Position numbers and translations under genes: made by a program. A stretch of 14,245 nt of DNA from Sphaerochaeta sp. (GTDB lineage: Bacteria; Spirochaetota; Spirochaetia; Sphaerochaetales; Sphaerochaetaceae): positions 1 through 14,245 of the forward strand of contig DMOO01000011.1 of NCBI GenBank assembly GCA_003456855.1, read 5' to 3'. The notes beneath the pieces are model-generated. The model was not told the origin of the DNA, did not search any database, and saw only the letters and a program-made list of their open reading frames with translations. Shown in pieces: positions 7,899 to 14,245 of the stretch. Positions within the stretch are counted from its first letter, which is position 1. Every line of letters starts with the position of its first letter.

Positions 7899-7921
7899 AC
7901 GCACCTCCTTCACACATGTCA

Positions 7922-7951
7922 ATTGTATTGGATTTTCGACTTTGATGTGAA
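7922..7951 (-). promoter_or_regulatory. Sigma-70-like promoter for the small membrane protein/HTH-desulfoferrodoxin unit
   Basis: On the minus strand TTCACA and TACAAT (each five of six to consensus) are separated by 18 bases. Transcription would begin about 7915, giving a leader of some 17 bases that carries the AAGGAGG site. Together with the divergent promoter it accounts for most of the 120-base gap 7899-8018. Confidence 0.55.
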
Positions 7952-7971
7952 GAGCATATTTGTCTGCATTA

Positions 7972-8001
7972 TTGAATATGAAAAACCGCTTGTGGTATTC
8001 T
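7972..8001 (+). promoter_or_regulatory. Candidate promoter for the alpha/beta-hydrolase gene
   Basis: TTGAAT and TATTCT (four of six each) are separated by 18 bases, which would start transcription near 8008 and leave a leader of only about 11 bases with a weak GAGAG site. Its -35 box lies about 20 bases from the -35 of the divergent promoter, so a protein bound between them could act on both. The match is modest. Confidence 0.35.
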
Positions 8002-8018
8002 GAAAAAGAGAGACTTAT

Positions 8019-8981
8019 ATGAAGCTCAGCACATTTGTCACAATATCGTCAGTCATACTTCTTCTGGGAGCCCTTGTGGCCGGACAGACCATCAGATACA
8101 TCGAGAAGGAGAACCAGCTCCTGGATGTCGATTATCAGGGGGAGGTCATCAGAGACCTGAGATACGGTGAGGCAGAGAGGAATCTCTATGATCTGTACCT
8201 TCCTGAGGATACAAGCTCTGAGAAGGCCTCCCATCTGATTCTGTTCATCCATGGTGGAAGCTGGATGGCCGGGGACAAGGCAGACGGCGAGCAGTGGAGC
8301 CGCAACCTTGCAGCTGAGGGCTACACAACAGCCTCCATGAGCTATACTCTCCTGTCCGAGACGACCACCACAAACATTGCTCTGATCAATGATGAGGTGA
8401 AGGCTGCAGTAGCCGCAATCAAGGACAAATGCGCTGAAATTGGCATCAATCTTACAGATATGGCTATCAATGGCTTCTCTGCAGGAGCCTGTCAGGCAAT
8501 GCTCTACGGCTTCAAGGAGAAGGACAGCTCCCCACTTCCAATCAAGTTCATCATCCAGGAATCCGGTCCAACAACCTTCAACCCTGAAGTGTGGAGAGGC
8601 AGCAACATAACCGACATCCTGAAGAGCGCTTTGCATCTTGACGGCACAACCGAGGACTACGCCAACTGGGTCAGCATGTTCAGCGGTCAGTTGGTTACTC
8701 CCGAGATGGTCGAGAGCGGCGATGCTGATGCCATCTGGAAGAGCATCTCACCATACACCTACATCAACCAGGACAGCGTTCCTATCGTGTTCGCCTATGG
8801 CTCACTTGACCTTATAGTCCCTCCAGAGAGCAGGAACATCCTTGAGATCGCCCTGGATGAGGCCGGCGTGACCTATGACAGCTTCGTCTTTCCGCACTCA
8901 GGCCATGGTCTCAAGCTGGACATCTCCAGAAACCAGCAGTTCCTGGACAAGGTGCATGAGTACTGCGAGAAGTATTTTTGA
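8019..8981 (+). CDS. Exported or membrane-anchored alpha/beta-hydrolase (carboxylesterase/lipase type)
   Basis: This 320-residue serine hydrolase resembles the BD-FAE/esterase-lipase group with an HGG oxyanion motif. The N-terminus (TFVTISSVILLLGALVAGQT, residues 5-24) is a signal peptide or membrane anchor, so the enzyme should act outside the cytoplasm. The catalytic elements are in the expected order: oxyanion loop FIHGGSW (76-82), nucleophile elbow GFSAG with Ser154, acid Asp264 in YGSLDLIVP, and His296 in HSGHGL. The family cleaves carboxylic esters; acetylated sugars or plant-derived acyl esters are possible given the carbohydrate regulator and transporter nearby, but the substrate is unknown. 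The ATG has only a weak ribosome binding site (GAGAG). A short gap of 67 bases separates it from the MATE gene, which has its own promoter candidate. Confidence 0.87.
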   Translation: MKLSTFVTISSVILLLGALVAGQTIRYIEKENQLLDVDYQGEVIRDLRYGEAERNLYDLYLPEDTSSEKASHLILFIHGGSWMAGDKADGEQWSRNLAAEGYTTASMSYTLLSETTTTNIALINDEVKAAVAAIKDKCAEIGINLTDMAINGFSAGACQAMLYGFKEKDSSPLPIKFIIQESGPTTFNPEVWRGSNITDILKSALHLDGTTEDYANWVSMFSGQLVTPEMVESGDADAIWKSISPYTYINQDSVPIVFAYGSLDLIVPPESRNILEIALDEAGVTYDSFVFPHSGHGLKLDISRNQQFLDKVHEYCEKYF

Positions 8982-8991
8982 CAACGTGTCC

Positions 8992-9021
8992 TTGAATCTC
9001 AAAACTCTTTTCAAGTAAAAT
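8992..9021 (+). promoter_or_regulatory. Sigma-70-like promoter for the MATE gene
   Basis: TTGAAT (four of six) and TAAAAT (five of six) lie 18 bases apart, predicting a start near 9028. This leaves about 21 bases of leader if translation begins at 9049. A flanking pair CTTGAA (8991-8996) and TTCAAG (9010-9015) forms a 6-bp dyad inside the promoter. Confidence 0.5.
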
Positions 9022-9050
9022 TGTCCCATGCGGCAGAAACAGGGGACAAT
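9020..9050 (+). promoter_or_regulatory. Inverted repeat over the MATE promoter/start region, candidate operator
   Basis: ATTGTCCC (9020-9027) and GGGACAAT (9043-9050) are perfect 8-bp inverted arms separated by 15 bases. The left arm overlaps the last bases of the -10 box and the predicted transcription start. The right arm covers the AGGGG ribosome binding site and most of the ATG at 9049. It could be a repressor site or, in RNA, a hairpin that hides the ribosome binding site. Confidence 0.4.
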
Positions 9051-10380
9051 GGTAAAGGATCTGACAACAGGAAGCGTCACAAAACAGCTTCTTGTCTTTG
9101 CATTACCTTTGTTCGTCTCCAATTCTCTTCAGGCCGTCTACAATATAGTGGACATGATCATAGTCGGTCAGTTCATAGGCGGCGCAGGCATGTCAGCCGT
9201 ATCCATCGGGGGAGACCTGCTTCACCTTCTGACCTTCGTCGCCATGGGATTCTCCTCGGCCGGACAGGTTCTGATTGCAAGGAACGTAGGTGCGGGAAAC
9301 TCCAAGACTGTGAGCAGGATAATAGGAACCCTGTTCTCATTCCTCCTTGGAATCTCTGTCATAATCTCCGTTGTCTGCTATATACTCAGATCCCCGATCC
9401 TGAACGCGCTGAACACTCCGATCGAGTCCTACGAATATGCCATGGACTACATGGTCACCTGCATCTTCGGCCTTGTGTTCATATATGGTTACAACATAGT
9501 GTCCGCGATACTGAGGGGCATGGGTGACAGCAAGAGGCCTTTCGTCTTTGTGGCCATAGCCGCCATACTGAACATAATCCTTGACTACGTGTTCGTTGTA
9601 AACTTCCATATGGAGGTGTTCGGAGCCGCTCTTGCAACCGTGATAGGTCAGGGTGTCAGCTTCATTTCATCCCTGGTTTACCTCTACATAAGGCGTGAGG
9701 GATTCGGTTTTGACTTCAAGGTAAGAAGCTTTGCCATCCACGGTGACACCCTCAAACCTCTGGTCCTGTTGGGCATCCCGATGGCCATCCAGAGTGCCGC
9801 TGTGAGCTTCTCAAAGATCCTGCTTCTTGCATGGATCAATCTTGAAGGTGTGGTCTACTCTGCAATGGCTGGAATCCTGAACAAGATAAACGTGGTGGGT
9901 GGAGTTGTCTCCATGTCTTTCACCGCCGCAGGATCTTCGATGGTCGGTCAGAACCTTGGTGCCGGAAAGTATGATAGGGTCCCTAGGATCCTTCTGACCG
10001 TGGCTTGTTTCGGTATTGCGCTTTTCACTTTGCTCTCAGGCATCATCCTTGCATTCCCGTCGGCTATCTACGGCATGTTCACTAAGGATGCATCAGTCCT
10101 TGCATCAGTGCACATCCTTACAATCCCGATCATCCTGAACTTCTATGGAGCCGCCACAAGATCTGTGGGCTTCTCCCTTATAAACGGTTCCGGTAACACA
10201 AAGCTGAATCTTGCGGTCGCTCTCATAGACGGCATAGTCATGAGGATAGGGCTTGCGGCCATACTGTACTTCGGTGTGGGCATGGGGAGCCTTGGCTGCT
10301 GGTATGGCGATGCCATAGCGGGCTTCATGCCGATTGTCATTGGAATGGCCTTCTACATCTCCGGCAGGTGGAGAAGATAA
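9049..10380 (+). CDS. MATE-family multidrug/toxin exporter
   Basis: This is an integral membrane protein of 443 residues with about 12 hydrophobic helices in two homologous halves, the usual MATE length and form. MATE proteins export cationic drugs, metabolites or toxins using Na+ or H+ gradients. The N-terminus MVKDLTTGSVTKQLLVFALP and the following LQAVYNIVDMIIVGQFIG are typical of the MepA/DinF-like bacterial branch ('t.GsppklLl.falPl..gn.lQ.lYn.vD...vG'). The second half shows SAAVSFSKI and AAGSSMVGQNLGAGKYDR, matching the first-half AGQVLIARNVGAGNSK. Starting at this ATG fits the family N-terminus and has AGGGG three to four bases upstream; an ATG at 9028 in frame would add seven residues but has no ribosome binding site. 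The substrate is not predictable. No partner gene is evident nearby. Confidence 0.9.
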   Translation: MVKDLTTGSVTKQLLVFALPLFVSNSLQAVYNIVDMIIVGQFIGGAGMSAVSIGGDLLHLLTFVAMGFSSAGQVLIARNVGAGNSKTVSRIIGTLFSFLLGISVIISVVCYILRSPILNALNTPIESYEYAMDYMVTCIFGLVFIYGYNIVSAILRGMGDSKRPFVFVAIAAILNIILDYVFVVNFHMEVFGAALATVIGQGVSFISSLVYLYIRREGFGFDFKVRSFAIHGDTLKPLVLLGIPMAIQSAAVSFSKILLLAWINLEGVVYSAMAGILNKINVVGGVVSMSFTAAGSSMVGQNLGAGKYDRVPRILLTVACFGIALFTLLSGIILAFPSAIYGMFTKDASVLASVHILTIPIILNFYGAATRSVGFSLINGSGNTKLNLAVALIDGIVMRIGLAAILYFGVGMGSLGCWYGDAIAGFMPIVIGMAFYISGRWRR

Positions 10381-10386
10381 AAGTCG

Positions 10387-10400
10387 TTTTTGTGCAAAAA
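10387..10400. promoter_or_regulatory. TTTTTG-TG-CAAAAA palindrome upstream of the regulator gene
   Basis: A perfect 6-bp inverted repeat with a 2-base centre begins seven bases after the MATE stop codon and ends 13 bases before the -35 box of the regulator promoter. The A/T arms and short centre suit a dimeric DNA-binding protein better than an RNA terminator, as there is no GC stem. It is a candidate only. Confidence 0.3.
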
Positions 10401-10413
10401 GCAAAAGTTCCAA

Positions 10414-10442
10414 TTGTCTTGTCTCAGACCATACGATATAGT
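10414..10442 (+). promoter_or_regulatory. Sigma-70-like promoter of the AraC hybrid regulator
   Basis: TTGTCT (four of six) and TATAGT (five of six) are 17 bases apart. Transcription would begin about 10449-10450, at the A of the chosen ATG, and there is no ribosome binding site before that ATG, suggesting a leaderless or near-leaderless mRNA. A dyad ATAGTT-CA-AACTAT (10438-10451) covers the -10 box and start codon and might be an autoregulatory operator. Confidence 0.5.
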
Positions 10443-10449
10443 TCAAACT

Positions 10450-13400
10450 ATGAGAATCGGATTTGTCCTTGCAGACCTTTTTACTGGAGTTTCAGTGTCG
10501 CTTTGGCCTTCTGTGGCCTCAATGTTCAAACAGAAGGGGGATGATAGCCTTATCTTGTTCTCCGGTGGAAGGATGCATAGCGCCATACCTCTTGAGAAGA
10601 TGCGCAGTTCCATCTACAGATTGGTGAACTCCGAGAACCTTGACGGTTCCATCATCTGGTGCTCGTCCCTCACTGGAAAGACTGGCAACGAGGAGGTCCT
10701 ATCCCAGTTCGGAGACATGCTCTCCCTGCCTATGGTCACCATCGACGGCAAGACCAAACGCTACCCCGACATTCCAGACATAAGATTCAACGCCTACGAT
10801 GGTTCCCGTTACCTGATAGAGCACTGCATCCATCATCATGGCTCGAAGAAGATCGCCTATGTTAGGGCCCCTGAGAACCACAACTCTGCACAGGAGAGGT
10901 TCCAGGCCTATCTGGACGTACTCAAGGAGAACGGACTGGAGATCAACGAATCGATAATCACAGATCCATTTCCGTGGAGTGCAGGTGCGCAGGCCATGAA
11001 ACAGCTGCTGGAAGACAGGGGAAAGGTCCCGGGAAAGGACTTTGACACCCTGCTTTGCGCCAGTGACCTGATGATGCACACGGCAGTCCAGGAGCTGACT
11101 TCCCATGGATACAGAATACCCAATGATGTCATTGTCTGCGGCTTCAACGACTCTCTTGAGTCAAGAATGCTCAATGTGCCTATCACAACGGTGAGACTGC
11201 CTTATGCAGGGCTTGGAATGAACGCCGCCCAGATGTTCACCAATCTAGTCGAAGGGCGCCCTTGCCAGGACAAGGTACTGCCTACAACCCCGATTTTCAG
11301 AAGAAGCTGCGGCTGTGATGGAAGCTTCAACCCCGCTACAGCTTACTCAACGGAAATATCCGGCATAGCCTATCTTATGTCTGCCAACTTCCCGATCCCT
11401 CTCTCTGATGCAAGACTGCTGGTAGACAGGGTGTACCGCAATCCTTCAGAGTCGAATATAAGGGCCCTGCTCGAGTCCCTGTGCATGAATGGAGCAGATG
11501 TGTTCGAGATGGAGATGACCATCAACTCCATAGCATTTCTTCCAAGTGTCGAGGAGAAGAACCGCACCACTATAATCGACACTGCAATGGAGCTTCTCCC
11601 GTTCGTGCTTGACAGGAACAACTCAATAGTCAGCTATGAGGACCACAGCAGAAGAAACGCCTTCAACCGCTTCAACAACGAGCTTCTGGAGGCCAACACA
11701 GTTGCCGACATCTCACGGATTCTGGAGAGGAATGCAGAGGACCTTGGATTCGAGAATATCCATATAGTCCTGAGCAACGGTGAGAGGTCGCAGCTTGTTG
11801 GAACGGACCTGTCATTCTCCGACAACCTTCTTGCCCCGGAGAACGGCGGAATAATAGACAGCGGTATCTGGGTCGCGTCTCCTCTTTGCACTGAATCCGA
11901 GTACATGGGCCATATTCTGATGAAGCTCAAGGTCTTCAACGGCTCTGTCTGCGAGGAGGTAAGAAGTGTGGTCTCCAGCGCACTGAGGAATTCAATGCTG
12001 TTCGAGGCCACAAGGAAGGCCCAGCAGACTGCAGAGAAGGCGGAGCAGGCAAGGACTACCTTCTTTGCAAACGTCGGTGAGAATCTCAGGGACCCTCTCT
12101 CTGACATCGTGGAAATTGTCTCCTCTTCCAATCTGGATGCCGCCAGCAAGAAAAGCATCATAGAGAAGATAACCGGAGCCAACCAGATTCTGGATCTGGC
12201 TCTCAGCTCCACCGATGAACTTGAGCTGGACACCTTCACCCTGAATCTTGACAAGTTCCTTTCTTCGTTCTCCTGTTATGAGAAAACGATGCCGTTATGT
12301 TGCATAATAGCTGATGAAAATAGGCTTAGGCAAGCATTCGAGACCGTCATATCTTCAATGGGTGATGGTACAAGAATCAATGCCTGCATGCAATCAAAGG
12401 GAATCAGAATCGACATAACCGATACAAGCGGCAAGTGGAGCTCGAACCCGAACGATATCGGCGAACGTCTTGCCAAGAAGATCGTCCTGATGCACAACGG
12501 AACCTTCTCTATGGATGGTTCGAATGTGAGCGTGGTCCTTCCTTACCCGTCTTTGGGCGGTGGGACATCGAGGCCATGGGAGGACGGGGAGGTCCTCGCC
12601 TGTCTGGAGAAGCATCCTGAGTTCTCGATGCCTAAGACGAGCTTTGAAGAGGTCAATGGTTCCGTATTCTCTGAGAAGAAGCGTCTCCCCGCCACAACAG
12701 GTGCCATCTACTGGGATTCCAGATTCAAGGGTTACAATGCCCTTTCAAGTCTTCTCTGTCTTGTATCGAACGAGACCTACAGGAACCTTCCGTTCATCTG
12801 CATGGACTGCCCGAGATCTAAATCCCTTGAGGATGCAATCAGATCCTCGATCGAGGACAAGGGTAGGATAGTCCTTCAAGTCGGTTCCGCAACTGAGGAT
12901 CTTTACAGATGGCTTCAGGACCCGAATGTCCTGTCGTGTGACCTGTCCAATGCGGCGATGATGTGCAGGAAGAACGAACCTGGCCTTGTCATAGTGATGA
13001 TGGAGGACCCGGCAAATAGGATATCTGCTGTAGTCACCTTCCTGAAGGCCATAAGGGGGAACACCAAGATATCCCAGACTCCGGTCATAATCTGCACCGA
13101 CAATGTCGATGAAGCCTTCGTGGAGGCCATCGGAGACATCCCTAACGTCATAGTCGTGAATACATGCATGCTTGAAAGCGAGGAGTTCGCCATGCGCGTA
13201 AGGGCCATTCTCGGAGGCTCCCAGCTTCTGGCCACCCAGACGGGTATCATCGTCAAGAAGGCCCAGGCCTACATCTGCACCCATGCAACACTGCAGTTGA
13301 GCAGATGGCAGGTTGCCGATGATGTCCACGTCTCAGAGGATTATCTGACAAGAATCTTCAAGAAGGAGCTTGGACTGTCGCCATGGGATTATCTGAACAG

Positions 13401-13578
13401 ATACAAGGTCTGGCTTGCCGGTCGTCTTCTCAGAAATACAGGAATGTCCGTCAATGAGGTCTCCATTGCCACAGGTTTCCAGGATCAGGCTTATTTCTGC
13501 AGGGTCTCCAAGAAGATAAAGGGCTATAGCCCCAGCCGTCTGAGGAACGCAAGAAAGTCTGAATTGTCCAAAAGTTAG
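10450..13578 (+). CDS. Hybrid regulator: LacI-type sensor, degenerate histidine kinase and receiver, AraC HTH
   Basis: A large 1042-residue cytoplasmic regulator. Residues 1-290 form a LacI/GalR-like sugar-binding domain (MRIGFVLADLFTG start; VIVCGFNDS at 227-235; RRSCGCDG at 284-291). About 400-530 is a GAF-like or helical linker. Residues 533-700 look like a histidine kinase core: FFANVGENLRDPL (538-550) matches 'FFANVSHELRTPL' but has Glu544 where the phosphorylated His should be; DENRLRQAF (622-630), DTSGKW (658-663) and a GERLAKKIVLMHNG block correspond to eroded ATP-binding boxes. About 800-922 is receiver-like, with Met850 at the phospho-Asp position. Residues 935-1037 carry an AraC DNA-binding domain (two HTHs, e.g. 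SEDYLTRIFKKELGLSPWDY). It probably activates the sugar transporter starting 92 bases downstream in response to ligand binding, without phosphotransfer. The ATG start fits the sensor-domain family N-terminus; a TTG at 10390 would add 20 unmatched residues. Confidence 0.9.
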   Translation: MRIGFVLADLFTGVSVSLWPSVASMFKQKGDDSLILFSGGRMHSAIPLEKMRSSIYRLVNSENLDGSIIWCSSLTGKTGNEEVLSQFGDMLSLPMVTIDGKTKRYPDIPDIRFNAYDGSRYLIEHCIHHHGSKKIAYVRAPENHNSAQERFQAYLDVLKENGLEINESIITDPFPWSAGAQAMKQLLEDRGKVPGKDFDTLLCASDLMMHTAVQELTSHGYRIPNDVIVCGFNDSLESRMLNVPITTVRLPYAGLGMNAAQMFTNLVEGRPCQDKVLPTTPIFRRSCGCDGSFNPATAYSTEISGIAYLMSANFPIPLSDARLLVDRVYRNPSESNIRALLESLCMNGADVFEMEMTINSIAFLPSVEEKNRTTIIDTAMELLPFVLDRNNSIVSYEDHSRRNAFNRFNNELLEANTVADISRILERNAEDLGFENIHIVLSNGERSQLVGTDLSFSDNLLAPENGGIIDSGIWVASPLCTESEYMGHILMKLKVFNGSVCEEVRSVVSSALRNSMLFEATRKAQQTAEKAEQARTTFFANVGENLRDPLSDIVEIVSSSNLDAASKKSIIEKITGANQILDLALSSTDELELDTFTLNLDKFLSSFSCYEKTMPLCCIIADENRLRQAFETVISSMGDGTRINACMQSKGIRIDITDTSGKWSSNPNDIGERLAKKIVLMHNGTFSMDGSNVSVVLPYPSLGGGTSRPWEDGEVLACLEKHPEFSMPKTSFEEVNGSVFSEKKRLPATTGAIYWDSRFKGYNALSSLLCLVSNETYRNLPFICMDCPRSKSLEDAIRSSIEDKGRIVLQVGSATEDLYRWLQDPNVLSCDLSNAAMMCRKNEPGLVIVMMEDPANRISAVVTFLKAIRGNTKISQTPVIICTDNVDEAFVEAIGDIPNVIVVNTCMLESEEFAMRVRAILGGSQLLATQTGIIVKKAQAYICTHATLQLSRWQVADDVHVSEDYLTRIFKKELGLSPWDYLNRYKVWLAGRLLRNTGMSVNEVSIATGFQDQAYFCRVSKKIKGYSPSRLRNARKSELSKS

Positions 13579-13602
13579 TATCTATATTACCTCGCCGAAG
13601 TC

Positions 13603-13614
13603 ATAGAATTCTAT
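13603..13614. promoter_or_regulatory. 12-bp perfect palindrome ATAGAATTCTAT, candidate operator/-10 region
   Basis: The palindrome lies in the 92-base gap between the regulator and the permease. It includes TAGAAT (13604-13609), five of six to a -10 box, but no good -35 box is correctly spaced, as expected for an activator-dependent promoter. TCTAT followed by TAC occurs at 13581 and again at 13610, a loose direct repeat of the kind AraC proteins bind. Confidence 0.3.
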
Positions 13615-13634
13615 TACACGCACGAAAAGGGGGA

Positions 13635-13658
13635 AGTCTGTCCAACCAAGGACGGACT
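13635..13658 (+). promoter_or_regulatory. Leader hairpin before the sugar permease gene
   Basis: AGTCTGTCC and GGACGGACT form a 9-bp stem (one G-U in RNA) around the loop AACCAA, ending 12 bases before the permease ATG. No T-run follows, so it is not an intrinsic terminator. There is no clear ribosome binding site in the 12 bases after it, so the hairpin may affect translation or mRNA stability, or serve as a DNA operator. Confidence 0.35.
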
Positions 13659-13670
13659 GCATTGTAAGCT

Positions 13671-14245
13671 ATGAAGAAAAGCGGAAAGAACTATCTGCTC
13701 GTCGAAGCCATTGAGAAGCTTCAAGCCCAGAAAAAGGGCCTTGAAGACAGTCTCAAGACAGCCAAAGGCCAGCAGAACACCTCGGAAGTGGCAAGACTTG
13801 AGAAGGAGCTTGAACCTGTCAATGCTCAGATCAAGGCAAAGAAGAAGGAGTTCAGAAAGGCTGAGAACGGCCATCTCCTGGCAGAGATGAACAGACACAA
13901 GTTCATCTATTTCCTTCTCCTGATCCCGATTGTTTACTACTTCATTTTCAAGTACATCCCGATGTGGAATGCACAGATCGCCTTCAGAGATTTCGTATCG
14001 CTCAAGAGAACGGGAATCACTGGTGGAACCTGGGTTGGACTGAAGAACTTCAAGACCTTCATCGGCTCATATTACTTCTGGGACCTGATCAGAAACACAC
14101 TGATGTACAGCTTCGGAAAGCTCCTTGTCAGCCTTCCTCTTTCAATCATCCTTGCAATTGCAATCTATGAATGCACCCACAAGATTCTGAGAAAGGTCGT
14201 CCAGACACTGTCCTACCTGCCTCACTTCCTTTCATGGGTCATCAT
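13671..14245 (+). CDS. LplB-type ABC sugar transporter permease with N-terminal coiled coil (3'-truncated)
   Basis: Open to the window's end (191 codons seen). Residues 77-191 match LplB/YtcP-type carbohydrate permeases: first membrane helix FIYFLLLIPIVYYFIFKYIP (78-97), then MWNAQIAFRDF (98-108, usually 'MYGiqiAFkdf'), TWVGLKNFKTF (120-130), and the second and third helix regions with LPHFLSWVI at the cut. Relatives usually begin within some 20 residues of the first helix, but here about 75 charged, Lys/Glu/Gln-rich residues precede it, predicted by eye as a coiled coil with a break near 33-40. The ATG is fixed by an in-frame TAA at 13665; no good ribosome binding site is seen. It should import an oligosaccharide or monosaccharide with a partner permease and binding protein encoded beyond the window. 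The upstream AraC-type gene probably regulates it. Confidence 0.85.
   Translation, partial: MKKSGKNYLLVEAIEKLQAQKKGLEDSLKTAKGQQNTSEVARLEKELEPVNAQIKAKKKEFRKAENGHLLAEMNRHKFIYFLLLIPIVYYFIFKYIPMWNAQIAFRDFVSLKRTGITGGTWVGLKNFKTFIGSYYFWDLIRNTLMYSFGKLLVSLPLSIILAIAIYECTHKILRKVVQTLSYLPHFLSWVI

Noticed and set aside
7765..7917. N-terminal extension of the HTH-desulfoferrodoxin protein to a 259-residue form
   Set aside because: The added 51 residues are Gly/Ser/Pro/Cys-rich with no family match, there is no ribosome binding site at the distal start, and this DNA is better explained by the 39-residue membrane protein in another frame. GGGAGGG precedes the ATG at 7764.
7941..7964. TTGATG near TGCATTATT as a plus-strand promoter
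   Set aside because: Spacing and -10 match are worse than TTGAAT-N18-TATTCT further downstream.
10390..10449. TTG start for the hybrid regulator
   Set aside because: No ribosome binding site; the added residues do not fit the sensor domain, whose first strand begins at MRIGFVLADL, and the predicted transcription start is downstream of the TTG.
11634..12254. 206-codon open frame on the minus strand inside the regulator
   Set aside because: It is Ser-rich and low in structure, opposite a clearly coding gene, with no ribosome binding site or neighbour support; an antisense shadow. The same applies to 8049-8636 and 12745-13329.

Overview
The window looks like a chromosomal stretch from an anaerobic bacterium of roughly 50% GC. 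I lean towards Spirochaetota (Sphaerochaetaceae or Treponema-like). The reasons are a periplasmic-binding/degenerate-kinase/AraC regulator next to an LplB-type sugar permease, a substrate-binding protein with a cleavable signal peptide and no lipobox (suggesting a periplasm), and frequent use of AGA/AGG for Arg and ATA for Ile. Some genes (the desulfoferrodoxin-like regulator, the MATE exporter) would also suit Firmicutes, so the phylum call is tentative. I see no rRNA, tRNA, CRISPR array, insertion sequence or transposase.

Region 1 (1-7137, + strand) is one tightly packed operon that starts upstream of the window. It encodes the tail of an ABC ATPase, a family 5 substrate-binding protein, two NikB/NikC (DppB/DppC)-type permeases, an unrecognised TPR-like protein, and LarE, LarB and LarC. 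Adjacent genes overlap or lie a few bases apart, mostly with good ribosome binding sites. LarB, LarE and LarC make the nickel-pincer nucleotide (NPN) cofactor of lactate racemase and its relatives, so the transporter is most simply read as the nickel importer feeding LarC. No LarA-type racemase is in the window, so the enzyme that uses the cofactor must be encoded elsewhere.

Region 2 (7138-7898, - strand) converges on larC with no base between the two stop codons. It holds a two-gene unit: a 39-residue single-pass membrane protein with an excellent ribosome binding site, then a 208-residue protein that joins an XRE-type HTH to a complete-looking desulfoferrodoxin (superoxide reductase) module. 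I read the latter as a candidate iron-based redox or oxygen sensor and the most unusual item here. The 7899-8018 gap contains two divergent sigma-70-like promoters.

Region 3 (8019-10380, + strand) carries an exported or membrane-anchored alpha/beta-hydrolase (carboxylesterase type) and a MATE-family exporter whose promoter overlaps a perfect 8-bp inverted repeat.

Region 4 (10450 to end, + strand) carries a 1042-residue regulator. It has a LacI-type sugar-sensing domain, a histidine-kinase-like core that has lost its phospho-accepting His, a receiver-like domain that has lost its Asp, and a C-terminal AraC HTH. It is followed by the start of an LplB-type ABC sugar permease with an unusual N-terminal coiled coil. 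The regulator probably controls this transporter in response to a carbohydrate.
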